Shown here: one piece after another, positions 1 through 9,276 of the stretch | How positions within the stretch are numbered: the stretch's first letter is position 1 | Layout of the letters: each line of letters starts with the position of its first letter | Assembly: GCA_965228415.1 (NCBI GenBank) | Contig: OZ245814.1 | Span: forward strand, 1,240,001-1,304,000 | DNA from: Agaribacillus sp965228415 | GTDB taxonomy: Bacteria > Bacteroidota > Bacteroidia > Cytophagales > Cyclobacteriaceae | Length of the DNA stretch: 64,000 bases | Direction of reading: 5' to 3' | Position numbers and translations under genes: made by a program | Notes under the pieces: model-generated | The model's database searches: none | The model's input: only the letters and a program-made list of their open reading frames with translations | What the model was told of the DNA's origin: nothing

Positions 1-330
1 CTTCGCTAATTCGGCCGAACTCAATGCCCCAATGCCTATGATCATGTCGATATCGTCTGCTTTCAAAAACTCCTGCAGGTCCGATTTGATGACATTTTCA
101 TCCCAGTTTGCGTATCGACGGTTTTCGTCCCTAAAGACCAGTCGATATTGATTCCTCAACAGGTCATTGCACTCCTTTATAATTAGCGACAGGATGTCAT
201 TAAGATAGGGTTGGTTTGCGTCGGCAATAATGGCTATGTTCTGTTGTTTTGAGGGCGACTGTCCCATCAACAAAATGGGGATCAAAAAAATACATAGCAT
301 CAACGCATTGCCTTTTTTTATTATATTCAT
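1..330 (-). CDS. Secreted protein of unknown function, N-terminal part only
   Basis: The reading frame starts with ATG at 330 and stays open for 110 codons to the window edge, so the C-terminus is missing. The N-terminus is a signal peptide: two Lys at residues 5-6, then a hydrophobic stretch with LCIFLIPILLMG. The mature start contains IAIIADANQPY and later DDIDMIIGIGALSS, a beta-alpha-beta style reminiscent of periplasmic substrate-binding folds, but no family can be named. It is the next gene downstream of the DUF4301 gene on the same strand, about 190 bp away. Frame, signal peptide and composition make it a likely real gene; function is not assigned. Confidence 0.7.
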   Translation of the reverse strand, partial: MNIIKKGNALMLCIFLIPILLMGQSPSKQQNIAIIADANQPYLNDILSLIIKECNDLLRNQYRLVFRDENRRYANWDENVIKSDLQEFLKADDIDMIIGIGALSSAELAK

Positions 331-521
331 TTAGGTAGCAATTACAGTTCACAAAATATCAGATAATCAAGGCGCAAGCCTGCTATTGCGCCGAAGTCAG
401 ACGCGGTTGATTTAAACAGGAACTAATTCAAGTTATAAAATTATTAGTAGTATAAAAAGACCCCCCGATTTAATTAACTCGCAGGTCAGACCTAAATAGG
501 TGGCTAAAACCAGCCAATAAT

Positions 522-2033
522 TTATTGATGTTGCGGCCTCAGCAGATCATTTACCGTCTTTACCGGGTTGAATGTAATTATTGGCACTTCAACAAAAACT
601 GTGTTCCAATCTGCCATAGCACCATTCCACAACCCGGGTAATTCCTGGGCCTTGAGCTTTCTACCGTCTTTTGATTTTTCGGTAATAAAACCTGTGGCCG
701 GATCCCGATATCTCATTAAATCAAATTTTCTTCCTTCGAAATCAACATTGCTACAAATTAAATCAACCGGGTTAAAGTGTGTTGATTGCTGTACCATGGT
801 TGCGATAGCGGGATCCCCCATATCCAGCTGGGAGGTTTCAGCTATTTGCAACGATCGCGATCCGTCTGCATTTTCTACCCAAAAGGGCCCTCCTCCCGGC
901 TCGCCTTCATTTTTTACCATGCCGCAAATTCTTGTCGGCCGATTTAACCTGGACCGGAGGTATGATATCTTTTCGCTGGTATCATAGCCTGCGAAAGCTT
1001 CCGGTAATTTATAGTTCAATGCATCTTCTAAAAACTTCTGCGCTTCCGCGATCGCCTCTTCACCAACTTCACCTGCCGCCAATTGTTGCATGTGGAAAGA
1101 GATTTTCTCCCTCAGGTTTAAAAGCAACCCGGCTAATGCCTTTTTATAGCGATAGGTTGTATCCTTAATTTTGTCTGGCACTACGTTATCAATATTCTTT
1201 ATAAATATTATCTCCGCCTCCAAATCATTCAGATTTGACAAAAGTGCACCGTGTCCACCGGGTCTGAACAAAATGCTGTTATCACGTTCGCGAAAGGGTT
1301 CATTATTTATGTCTACGGCAATCGTGTTGGTAGCAGTTTTTTGCTCGGAAAACGAGATTTCAAATTGTATCTCAGGCCATTGGTTGCTGGCTTTCTCAGC
1401 CATAGCCTTGAATAAAGGCAAATGTTCGGGAGAAACGGTAAAGTGAATTACAACACTATTTTTATTGCCCTGCCCGTAATTTATGCCCTCTATCAAATGC
1501 TCCTCGCCCGCTACCCGCGAGGTGGCGCCGTATTTATGAAACTTGATCAGGCCCTTAGGTAGATTTCCGTAATTAAGTCCTTTATCTGTCAATACATAAC
1601 TCAATATGGATTGATATTGTTGATCGTTCAGTAGTGATTCAAAAGACGCTCCGCTCTTCTCAATTACCTCAGCCAGATCATCGGCAAAAGCAAAATCGCC
1701 GATTCCTTCAAAAAACCTGGCAACAGCCTGATGATCATTCAGTTCCGGACCGGTTTCATTAAGAAAGGCAAATAAATCCTTGAACATCCTGGAAGCTGCA
1801 CCTGATGCGGGAACAAATTTAATAATCCTGATTTTTGATTGCATATTTTCATAGTGCGCAACCAGGTCATCGATCTCCTTATCCTCAAGCCTCACAATTC
1901 CATCTCCCACTGTCGCCGCCTTTTGAACGGGTAAATACGGAAAACCGGTTTTGAAGGCATTTACCTGTTTGATAACGTCAGATTCATTGATATTCAATCG
2001 GCCTAATTGTTCTTTATCCTCGGCGGTCAACAT
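522..2033 (-). CDS. DUF4301 family protein, probable nucleotidyltransferase-like enzyme
   Basis: 503 residues, a usual length for DUF4301 proteins of Bacteroidota. The segment PASGAASRMFK at about residues 75-85, PKGLIKFHKY at 159-168, FRPGGHGALL at 256-265 and FIKNIDNVVPD at 277-287 resemble the nucleotide- and sugar-binding loops of UDP-sugar pyrophosphorylases (GT-A fold). That relation is recalled family knowledge; the substrate is unknown. No signal peptide or membrane segment is visible, so it should be cytoplasmic. The start at 2033 gives a natural N-terminus (MLTAEDKEQL). It follows a 371-bp gap that carries the terminator of the upstream kinase gene, so it is probably transcribed alone. 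Confidence 0.88.
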   Translation of the reverse strand: MLTAEDKEQLGRLNINESDVIKQVNAFKTGFPYLPVQKAATVGDGIVRLEDKEIDDLVAHYENMQSKIRIIKFVPASGAASRMFKDLFAFLNETGPELNDHQAVARFFEGIGDFAFADDLAEVIEKSGASFESLLNDQQYQSILSYVLTDKGLNYGNLPKGLIKFHKYGATSRVAGEEHLIEGINYGQGNKNSVVIHFTVSPEHLPLFKAMAEKASNQWPEIQFEISFSEQKTATNTIAVDINNEPFRERDNSILFRPGGHGALLSNLNDLEAEIIFIKNIDNVVPDKIKDTTYRYKKALAGLLLNLREKISFHMQQLAAGEVGEEAIAEAQKFLEDALNYKLPEAFAGYDTSEKISYLRSRLNRPTRICGMVKNEGEPGGGPFWVENADGSRSLQIAETSQLDMGDPAIATMVQQSTHFNPVDLICSNVDFEGRKFDLMRYRDPATGFITEKSKDGRKLKAQELPGLWNGAMADWNTVFVEVPIITFNPVKTVNDLLRPQHQ

Positions 2034-2404
2034 GATAGCAAATGGTTTGTTTCTTCAATATGGATGGCGAATATACTATAATTTGGAAAAAAATGTCGAT
2101 TAATTTTATGAAAGCCAAATATTTAACAATATGGTAAAGGTTGTGAACGGGACACCAACGGTATGTATGACCGCCCCTGATATTACATTTAATACCGGCG
2201 CTTAGAACCCTTTCAATAAAATTGCTCGTGGGAGGTCGTCCGGAATGAAAATCCAAATATAAATCAAAAGATAAGGCGGGGTAAATAAGAAAGGGGGACT
2301 TCAGCAATAATCCACCGGCCGATTATTCAGAGTCCCCCAAAAATCAAGAGCTACGTGCTCTTATTCAACGCACCTTCTTCCCATAGCTAAATCACTTTGC
2401 ATAC
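2034..2404. other. Intergenic region holding a terminator
   Basis: The 371 bp between the DUF4301 start and the stop of the histidine kinase gene contain a long hairpin terminator at 2286-2338 for the kinase gene. A 97-codon open frame at 2014-2307 on the minus strand overlaps both the hairpin and the DUF4301 start and has no protein-like features. Confidence 0.6.
2286..2338 (-). terminator. Rho-independent terminator of the 2405-3388 kinase gene
   Basis: GGGGGACT (2293-2300) pairs perfectly with AGTCCCCC (2331-2338). Inside it AATAATC (2306-2312) pairs with GATTATT (2321-2327), giving a two-step stem. Read on the minus strand the stem is followed by TTTCTTATTT. It lies about 70-110 nt after the kinase stop codon. 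Confidence 0.75.
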
Positions 2405-3388
2405 TTAGTTGAAAACCGGCAAAGAGACCGAGAAAACTGTTCCTTTATCTAATACACTATTAATTTCTATTTTGCCATGATTTAATGCTACCAGGTCCGC
2501 ACAAATAGTTAACCCCAATCCATTTCCTAATTCTCCTTTTGTCCCAATCAGACTTCGCATTACTTTATGGTTATTCTTACCTAGCAGGCTATTTATCTTT
2601 TCAGGTTCCATCCCTACGCCATTGTCCTGAATTGTCAGCACACAGTACCCTTCTTTTTCATGGGCGGATACCGTTACCTTGCCCCCTTTCCCGGTAAATT
2701 TTAAGGCGTTATTAACAATGTTCCTCAAGATGGAAAAAACATGGTCCTTATCTGCCTTCAAGTAAATATCATCTTTGATATCAATCTTAAGTTCAATACG
2801 CTTGTCTTCGGCCAGAAACTGATAAATCATCCTTGATTTTTCAGCCACATCCAAAACTGAAACCTTTTCAATGTTGGGTGTAATTCTACCCTGATTATTA
2901 ATACACCAGCTCAACAGGTTATCAATCAGCATTTTCAGATTTCTTCCGGCATGGACCATCTTCCCTATCAGCTTCTTCATTTCCTCTTTATCGGCATGCT
3001 CGCTTAACTGCGCTACTTCGTTCAGTCCCAAAATACTATTTACAGGGCTTTTCAGGTCATGGGCCAATATTTTAAGAAAATCATTTTTAGATTGATCTAT
3101 CCGTTCGAGATTTTCGATCTTTTTATTTAATCTTTTAATCTCCTCCTGGGCGATTATTAATTTTTCCTGTGTATTCAAGAGCTCCTTGGAATCTTTATCT
3201 TTTTTTTGCCGGGGAAAAATTACCATAAAGGACAACCCAATTATCACTAGCCCTGAAAGAAACGTCACCCCGCCGATGTATTGAAAATTAATGCCCGCCA
3301 TCAGTGCCAAAATCATCGTTGGCGCCAGAAAATAAGTAAACAAATCAGTCGCCTGGGAAATCAAAATCTCACCAGTTGTCCGTTTCAT
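2405..3388 (-). CDS. Membrane-bound sensor histidine kinase
   Basis: 327 residues. Two membrane segments at about 15-31 and 38-58 with almost no loop between them are followed by a coiled coil (about 66-102), a HisKA domain with the phospho-acceptor in AHDLKSPVNS (His110), and a HATPase_c domain with N box NIVNNALKF (223-231), G1 box DNGVGM (255-260) and G2 box GNGLGL (288-293). There is no periplasmic sensing domain, so the signal is probably sensed in the membrane or through a partner. It lies directly downstream of a LytTR response regulator on the same strand (172 bp gap) and is likely part of the same signalling locus. All catalytic boxes are intact. Confidence 0.9.
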   Translation of the reverse strand: MKRTTGEILISQATDLFTYFLAPTMILALMAGINFQYIGGVTFLSGLVIIGLSFMVIFPRQKKDKDSKELLNTQEKLIIAQEEIKRLNKKIENLERIDQSKNDFLKILAHDLKSPVNSILGLNEVAQLSEHADKEEMKKLIGKMVHAGRNLKMLIDNLLSWCINNQGRITPNIEKVSVLDVAEKSRMIYQFLAEDKRIELKIDIKDDIYLKADKDHVFSILRNIVNNALKFTGKGGKVTVSAHEKEGYCVLTIQDNGVGMEPEKINSLLGKNNHKVMRSLIGTKGELGNGLGLTICADLVALNHGKIEINSVLDKGTVFSVSLPVFN

Positions 3389-3560
3389 AATTGACGAATT
3401 ACATTAACATATTTTTCACCACCTAATAATACTTCCAAAATAACTACAGTAATAGAAAGATGCTCTGTCTTGTCCATAAACAGCAATCTTAAGGTATAAA
3501 ATGCCATATAACTGGAATGAGAAATTGAAAGGAGATATTGAATAGGGATCTGGGAATATT

Positions 3561-4307
3561 TTATGAAATATAACCTTTATTATTGATAATTTCAGACCGG
3601 TATTTTCTTCCTAACGGTAATTCCTTAATTTCGGTTTGTACCAGGTTTTTTTCCAGGTCAATAGCGATGATCCTATCGATATTAACCACATAATTTCTAT
3701 GTATTCTCATGAATTTATCATTGGCCAATTTTTCTAAAATATCCTTTAGGGAAATTCTGACTACAAACTTTTTATTTTCATCATAAATCGAACAATATTT
3801 TTCTTCAACTTCGATAATGTGGATATTTTCTATATTCAGTTTTATCAATTTGGTTCCCTCCTTAATGAGTAGATTCTGTTTTAAAAATGGAAATTGTTCC
3901 AGTGTCAATCTCTTTTTCAGCGTCTTTGCATTAAAGTTCTCAATAGCCAGCTCAATAGAGTGCTTGAGAGAAATCTTATTGGCGGGTTTAATCAAAAAGG
4001 CAAACGGATGCACTTTCTTGGCTCTTTCGAAAGTATCTTTATCAGAAAGTGAAGTCACAAAAATAATTGGTGTCGGATCCATGGTAAAAATTTGCTGTGC
4101 CGCCGCAATACCATCCATTTCTCCTTTCAGATTTATATCCATTAAGATGATTTCAGGCCTGGATATTTTGGCCATATGTATGGCCGATTTGGCGCTATCT
4201 GCCACATCAATAACGAGAAAACCCATTTCCTCAAGGTCGAGACGCAATTGTTCTGCATATAACAAATCATCTTCTACAATCAATACTCTGATATTTTCAA
4301 TCGCCAA
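3561..4307 (-). CDS. LytTR-family response regulator
   Basis: 248 residues. The receiver domain spans residues 6-125 with acidic pocket VEDD (11-14), phospho-acceptor Asp57 in LMDINLKG, Thr in FVTSLSD and Lys in LIKPAN. A linker leads to a LytTR DNA-binding domain (about 145-245) with the family signature FMRIHRNYVVN and ending LPLGRKYRSEI. LytTR regulators of this kind bind short direct repeats as dimers. It sits between two histidine kinase genes on the same strand (TPR kinase upstream, short kinase downstream), so either could be its cognate kinase. The start at 4307 follows the usual layout of receiver domains. Confidence 0.92.
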   Translation of the reverse strand: MAIENIRVLIVEDDLLYAEQLRLDLEEMGFLVIDVADSAKSAIHMAKISRPEIILMDINLKGEMDGIAAAQQIFTMDPTPIIFVTSLSDKDTFERAKKVHPFAFLIKPANKISLKHSIELAIENFNAKTLKKRLTLEQFPFLKQNLLIKEGTKLIKLNIENIHIIEVEEKYCSIYDENKKFVVRISLKDILEKLANDKFMRIHRNYVVNIDRIIAIDLEKNLVQTEIKELPLGRKYRSEIINNKGYIS

Positions 4308-4482
4308 TTTGTCTAATACTTAAAGCTAGTGAAAAAACTTAAATCCTTTATTTTCTGACAATTACGAAATTAGGAAAAACCCCTACCATCGCAAAATACA
4401 ATTTAACGAAAATATGAATTGTCTTTGTTTAATATACAAGGATCAAAATATATTGCTATTTATGCCGGTTGAGGCGCCATTA

Positions 4483-6453
4483 TTACCCAGATTCGGACAC
4501 TTCGTGATGTCTGTAAAGTGGTAGTGTTACCGTAAAAGTTGCGCCACCATTCGCTCCGTTTTCAACAGTTATCCGGCCATGATTTAGCTGGGCAAATTCT
4601 TTACAAATAACCAGACCTAAACCTGTTCCTTTCTCCCCGGCTGTACCATCCGTACTTTGCTTTTTCTCCTTTAGCTCAAACAGCTTTTCCAGTTTATCTG
4701 CAGGTATTCCAAGCCCTGTATCGGTGACAGCAATCCAACAACTGTCGGCGTCCTGGCCGGCGGTTAAGGTTACTGTTCCATTTTCAGGGGTAAACTTTAA
4801 AGCATTATTAATAAGGTTTCTGAAAATGGCCATTGTACTATTTCTGTCGCACCAAAGATAAATTTCGTGATCAATTGATTTGATAAGCTCAATGTTCTTG
4901 GCCACAGCCATATTGTGAAATATCGCCATCAATTCATCTGCTAAAAGATTCAAATATAATTTTTCAGGTGTATATGGAAAGCTACCCTGCTGGCTTAATG
5001 CCCAATTCAGTAAATTATCCAATAAGCCTGATAGCTGATTAGAGGATCGATCGACCACATCCAAAACCTGCGGTATTTTTTCTAATTGATCCCTGTCGGC
5101 ATAGGCCTTGATAATCCTGGTAATACCCTGAAATGCATTCACAGGACCTCGTAAGTCATGGGAGATTATTGAAAAAAACCGGTCTTTAGTCTTATTAAGC
5201 GCTGACAATTGGTCTCGCTGGCTGGTGATTTCCTCTTTTTGATGGGATAGTATCAAATTAGTTTTCTTTTCTTGCCTGATGTTACGAAACAACATATAGG
5301 CCAGGGCCACCAGCAGCAACAGCACAATTCCCAATCCCATACCTATTATTTGTTGTGTTTCTTTGGTCTTGTTGGCAAGATCAAGTTCTGCCTGTTTTTG
5401 CGCCACTTCAAAATCTGTGCGAAGGTCTGCCATCTTCTGAATAGTTTCAGCATTGTTAATGCTGTCTCTAAAGATGAAATACTGACTTTGATATTCAAAG
5501 GCATGGCGATAATCTCCCGATGATAGGTATAACTCCGAAAGTTTTTGGTTGGCATCCCTGATTTGCTCTTTAAGTCCCTCTTCCTCAGCAATTTTAAGGC
5601 TTTTCCTTGCATGTTCAAGCGCCCGGTCGAGGTCACCTTTTTCATTATAAATATCTGCCATATAGGTCTCATAAACCGCAATGGGATAATAATCGCCAAG
5701 TTCTTCCAGTATCCTGGTAGCCTGGCTAATATTTTCCTGGGCCAGTTCATGTTTACCCTGCTTAGCATAAACCAATCCTATATTTCCCAGATTATAGGCT
5801 TTGCCAATTTTGGAATCGAGCTTTTCGAAAATCCTGGAGGACTCCTCGAAATATATTAAAGCCGAATCCAGTTCATCATGGTTGAAATATTCGTCACCAG
5901 TGTTGAATAAGGAAGTCGCTAATTTGCTGGAATCATTTTCGTTCCTGAATAAATCGATAGCTTTATTGTAATACAACAAGGCGTTTTTATGGTTCCCCTG
6001 CACTGAATAAACGTCACCTATCGCACTATAACCTGAACCTAATTCAACGGTAAACCCATTCTTTTCCGTCAAATTAATATATTTAATCAGGGTGGTTAAG
6101 GCTTCATCTAAATCGCCTTTGGCCCGCTGAGCCTGGCCAATGTTAAGATAAGCGCTAATTAAAACAAAATTATTATCCAGGGCTTCGGCAAGATCAATGG
6201 CTTTCCGGGCATAAAAGATGATAGAATCAGGATTAACTTGATTTAGAAATATGTGATGGTAAATATTTAACCTGGAGGAATCATTTAGATTGTCAGGTTC
6301 ACTTAATACAGAAATGAGGCTATCTGCCTGGTTTTGATTTTGTGAATAACCAAAAGATGATAGGAAAAAAAAGCCTATTATAAAACAGGCTTTTTTGAAT
6401 GCATTTACCTTTTTATCAGGGTGTTGTATTCTGTATCCTAAGTTTCGGATCAA
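4483..6453 (-). CDS. TPR-repeat sensor histidine kinase, secreted N-terminus
   Basis: The protein has a signal peptide ending in GYSQ, about six TPR units (periplasmic), one membrane segment, a coiled coil, HisKA with SHDLRGPVNA (His about residue 432 from the chosen start), and HATPase_c with N box NLINNALKF, G1 DTGLGI and G2 GTGLGL. The frame is open up to ATG 6753, but that part overlaps a separate gene (6416-6829) in another frame and looks unnatural. The chosen start is the TTG at 6453, the first plausible codon before the signal peptide, giving 656 residues and a 38-bp overlap. An ATG at 6519 is also possible. A terminator-like hairpin lies inside the signal-peptide codons. Start position is the main uncertainty. 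Confidence 0.85.
   Translation of the reverse strand: MIRNLGYRIQHPDKKVNAFKKACFIIGFFFLSSFGYSQNQNQADSLISVLSEPDNLNDSSRLNIYHHIFLNQVNPDSIIFYARKAIDLAEALDNNFVLISAYLNIGQAQRAKGDLDEALTTLIKYINLTEKNGFTVELGSGYSAIGDVYSVQGNHKNALLYYNKAIDLFRNENDSSKLATSLFNTGDEYFNHDELDSALIYFEESSRIFEKLDSKIGKAYNLGNIGLVYAKQGKHELAQENISQATRILEELGDYYPIAVYETYMADIYNEKGDLDRALEHARKSLKIAEEEGLKEQIRDANQKLSELYLSSGDYRHAFEYQSQYFIFRDSINNAETIQKMADLRTDFEVAQKQAELDLANKTKETQQIIGMGLGIVLLLLVALAYMLFRNIRQEKKTNLILSHQKEEITSQRDQLSALNKTKDRFFSIISHDLRGPVNAFQGITRIIKAYADRDQLEKIPQVLDVVDRSSNQLSGLLDNLLNWALSQQGSFPYTPEKLYLNLLADELMAIFHNMAVAKNIELIKSIDHEIYLWCDRNSTMAIFRNLINNALKFTPENGTVTLTAGQDADSCWIAVTDTGLGIPADKLEKLFELKEKKQSTDGTAGEKGTGLGLVICKEFAQLNHGRITVENGANGGATFTVTLPLYRHHEVSESG
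6364..6396 (-). terminator. Terminator-like hairpin inside the kinase signal-peptide codons
   Basis: AAAAAAGCCT (6367-6376) pairs perfectly with AGGCTTTTTT (6387-6396) around a 10-nt loop. On the minus strand the stem ends in a run of T. It begins about 20 nt after the stop of the 6416-6829 gene, the normal spot for that gene's terminator, yet it encodes KKACFIIGFFF of the next protein. Confidence 0.6.
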
Positions 6454-6829
6454 TAAAGAACTGTACAGGAGGTTGCGTACCTCTGGTAACCGTGAAATAA
6501 ACGCCATATTCTTGTTCATCTCCAACTGTTCCATGTAATGCATTTCCTGATACATGGCCTTGACAATTGCAAAGCAACTCTGTAACACCCAAAATATTCG
6601 TGTCAGCCTCATAGGTGATTTTGTCAATAGTAACGGTGTCTCCCGTTTGTGCGTCTCTAGGTATTGCCTGCCAGCATATTTCATTTCCAATGCTGATTTC
6701 AGAGGTAAAATCTTCTGGTGAACCGGACTGATGGCCACCAAACGAGTCTTCAAACATTACCTGCTCTGTAACATTACCTGGGTTGATATTAGCTGTATCA
6801 ACTTTCATTGTTATTAAGCATGTTTCCAT
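6416..6829 (-). CDS. Small conserved-looking protein of unknown function
   Basis: 137 residues starting METCLITMKVDT. There is no signal peptide or membrane segment. The sequence alternates short beta-type stretches (EICWQAIPRDAQTGDTVTI, then EQEYGVYFTVTR and VQFFIDPKLRIQNT), suggesting a small beta-sandwich. It faintly recalls PixA/AidA-type inclusion proteins, but this is not secure. Composition and codon use look coding, and a TACTTTTG promoter element lies 70-80 bp upstream (6902-6909). Its stop overlaps the start of the TPR kinase, and a hairpin terminator follows immediately, so most transcripts may end before the kinase. Confidence 0.7.
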   Translation of the reverse strand: METCLITMKVDTANINPGNVTEQVMFEDSFGGHQSGSPEDFTSEISIGNEICWQAIPRDAQTGDTVTIDKITYEADTNILGVTELLCNCQGHVSGNALHGTVGDEQEYGVYFTVTRGTQPPVQFFIDPKLRIQNTTP

Positions 6830-7490
6830 AATAATAAATAATTTAAATGTTATAAATAAATTAACTGGTCAAAAATTCGAATTTATGATTTGAATGTGGC
6901 TCAAAAGTAGGCTGGATATAATTTGCATTACGATCGAATTAAAAGTGAAGTCAACATTTGTAACATTTTGAAATGGGTTGAAACAAATATCCATAATTTT
7001 GAACCTGGCGGGGTCCTTCACATTTTATAAGTTTTTATAGTATTGCAGGGGATACAAAAACGACTTTAATTATCTAAAAATCAGGGTGTTACAAAGAATA
7101 TACCGTAAGGTTATCTAACAATAAAAATTATTAAACTACTGATTACCAGGCATTTACAATTAACGAGTCAAAAATCTTAAGAATCCGGGCTTAAAAACCA
7201 ATCAGCTTCCACTGCCCACTGAGCCGCCTTTTAAGGGGATTCGATTTTAGTAATATTCAATTAATGGCTTAAATCAAATATGATTTTTTCATGAAAATAT
7301 AGTCTTCTAGGGGTGGTAGGTTTTTGTCTAAAAATCGACAATTTTGGATGACAATTGTTCAAATCCTTTGATATTAAAACCTGATTAAAAATTAAATGCG
7401 TAAAATGTTGGATAAATAATAATTGTTCTTAGGAGAATTTATTACCAAAAAATGGCTTAATTTTAGGTAAACTGTTTAAAAAATATTCCT
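6830..7490. other. AT-rich divergent intergenic region
   Basis: 661 bp between the minus-strand 6416-6829 gene and the plus-strand gene at 7491. Apart from the -7 element at 6902-6909, no convincing coding frame, strong hairpin or repeat was found. Confidence 0.5.
6902..6909 (-). promoter_or_regulatory. -7 promoter element TACTTTTG for the 6416-6829 gene
   Basis: A perfect match to TAnnTTTG on the minus strand, predicting a start site near 6895 and a leader of about 65 nt. No TTG was found at the matching -33 distance. Confidence 0.45.
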
Positions 7491-8087
7491 ATGAATCGTT
7501 TAAAAGATATTACCAGGTTGCTAACATTTGCTTCTCTATTAATTGGCACTTCCGCTTATGCTCAAATCCCTGATGAAAATACACAAATAAAATCGGCCTC
7601 CCTGGCTGCACCGGAAGAGATGAGAGCAGGGGTGACAGTCCTTGGTTTTAATAGCAAGGGACAGCTGGTAACACTAAAGGGGGGAACCAATGATCTAATT
7701 TGTTTGGCCGACGATCCAAACCGTAAAGGGTTTAATGCGGCCTGCTATCACAAAGACCTGGAACCTTTTATGGCGAGAGGGAGAGCGTTAAAGGCGGAGG
7801 GAAAATCGCCAAAGGAAATATTTGATATTCGCGAGGCGGAAGTAAAGTCGGGAAAGTTAAAAATGCCCTCACAACCAACTACGCTACATATACTATACGG
7901 CCCAAATGGCAATTATGATGAGGCTACGGGTCAAATGACAGAAACAAAATACCGCTATGTTATTTATATTCCTTATGCTACTCCGGAAAGCAGCGGGCTG
8001 CCTACCAAACCCCGGGCGGCGGGAGAACCATGGTTGATGGATCCGGGAACACACCGGGCACATATTATGGTGACACCAAAAAACTAA
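7491..8087 (+). CDS. Secreted protein of unknown function
   Basis: 198 residues. A clear signal peptide (residues 1-25, cleavage after SAYA) precedes a mature domain. Visible features: VLGFNSKGQLVTLKGGTNDL, two Cys about 16 residues apart (LICLADDP and AACYHK) that could form a disulfide in the periplasm, and a His-containing end (GTHRAHIMVTP). A segment with ARGRALKAEGKSPKEIF is helical. I recognise no family. It is an isolated gene: nothing else on the plus strand adjoins it, and the quinone oxidoreductase gene converges on it. Start chosen because the signal peptide begins at once. Confidence 0.85.
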   Translation: MNRLKDITRLLTFASLLIGTSAYAQIPDENTQIKSASLAAPEEMRAGVTVLGFNSKGQLVTLKGGTNDLICLADDPNRKGFNAACYHKDLEPFMARGRALKAEGKSPKEIFDIREAEVKSGKLKMPSQPTTLHILYGPNGNYDEATGQMTETKYRYVIYIPYATPESSGLPTKPRAAGEPWLMDPGTHRAHIMVTPKN

Positions 8088-8165
8088 GCCTTCACCAACC
8101 GGAAATGCACATGACGGCTTAACACATAAAATACCCTGTTGAAACCGTAAAGACCCGAGACCTCC

Positions 8166-9149
8166 CTAGGGATGGTTTACCTTCAAAATAATTTTTCCCA
8201 GGTTTTTATTGGCTTCCATATAGGTATGAGCTTTGCCGACTTCTTCCCAATCAAATACGGAATCGATTACCGGCCGCAGCTGGCCGGTATCAAACAAAAA
8301 TGCCGCCCGTTGTTGAAAGTCCTGAGTAAGCTTAATCTTGTAATCCATGCTCCGGGACCTCAGGGTTGAACCTAAAATATGGAGTCTTTTGAATAAGATG
8401 GGAGCTATGCTCAGTGATTTGACACCCCCACCGCCCATCAATCCCAACAATACCATGCGTCCATCCATTCTTAATGATTGCAGGTTTTGGTTCAAATAAG
8501 GAGCTCCAATAAAATCAATGATGACATCAACACCTGGATCCGCACCATTTTTCAATACTGCAGCAAAATCGACTGTTTTGTAATCAATACACTGGTCCGC
8601 TCCCAGGGAATGGCACAAGGCGTGTTTTTCCCTCGAAGCTGTGATGATTACCTCTGCCCCCAGTACTTTGGCGATTTGTGTAGCAGCTGTACCCACTCCA
8701 CTCGCACCGGCATGGATTAAAACACGTTCGGCTTTTTGTAAATCACCAAGCCAAACCAGGGCCTGCCAGGCGGTTAAAAATGCTTCTGCTATGCCGGCAG
8801 CTTGTTCCATGGTAATGGCCGAGGGAAAAGGTATAAGCATGTTATGATGAGCTTTGGCATATTGCGCATAACCGCCGCCCGCCAATAGGGTCAATACCCT
8901 GTCGCCAATTTGCCATCCGGTTACGGCTGCGCCCATGTCCATAATTTCTCCAGCCACCTCCAGGCCAAGAATATCACTTTCGCCAGGTGGTGGTGGATAA
9001 AGGCCTCTCCGTTGCAACAGATCAGCCCTGTTGAGGGCTGTAGCGTGTACTTTTATCAAAACCTCTTCCATTCCAATCTCAGGCATAGGCCTCGAGGCAA
9101 TGTTTAACGCATCTACATCACCGAAATGTGTTAAGGTAATGGCTTTCAT
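8166..9149 (-). CDS. NAD(P)H quinone oxidoreductase, PIG3 type (zinc-free MDR)
   Basis: 327 residues, the normal length. This branch of the medium-chain dehydrogenase/reductase superfamily reduces quinones and reactive carbonyls with NADPH. Seen in the sequence: an N-terminal GroES-like domain with ALNRADLLQRRGLYPPPPG (typical of PIG3), EVAGEI, a Rossmann fold with HAGASGVGTAATQ near residue 150, then VIIDFIGAPYLNQNL and the family end GKIILKVN. No zinc ligand cluster is present. Cytoplasmic. It stands alone between the plus-strand secreted gene and the terminator of the TPR-HTH gene upstream. Assignment to the family is firm; the natural substrate is not known. Confidence 0.93.
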   Translation of the reverse strand: MKAITLTHFGDVDALNIASRPMPEIGMEEVLIKVHATALNRADLLQRRGLYPPPPGESDILGLEVAGEIMDMGAAVTGWQIGDRVLTLLAGGGYAQYAKAHHNMLIPFPSAITMEQAAGIAEAFLTAWQALVWLGDLQKAERVLIHAGASGVGTAATQIAKVLGAEVIITASREKHALCHSLGADQCIDYKTVDFAAVLKNGADPGVDVIIDFIGAPYLNQNLQSLRMDGRMVLLGLMGGGGVKSLSIAPILFKRLHILGSTLRSRSMDYKIKLTQDFQQRAAFLFDTGQLRPVIDSVFDWEEVGKAHTYMEANKNLGKIILKVNHP

Positions 9150-9276
9150 TGTATAATCGGGTTACCATGATCGTGACCTGTTAAAATTACGCAGGAAATT
9201 TTCAAAATAAAACGCCGACCACCGATTAAGATCAATGCACCAATCAACCTGTTCTTTATAGGTCTGAGGAAAACTG

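Noticed and set aside
2014..2307. 97-codon minus-strand frame between the kinase and DUF4301 genes
   Set aside because: It overlaps the terminator and the DUF4301 start, and its translation shows no signal, domain or periodicity.
6454..6753. Extension of the TPR kinase to ATG 6753
   Set aside because: The added 100 residues lie out of frame over the 6416-6829 gene and place a long odd stretch before a normal signal peptide.
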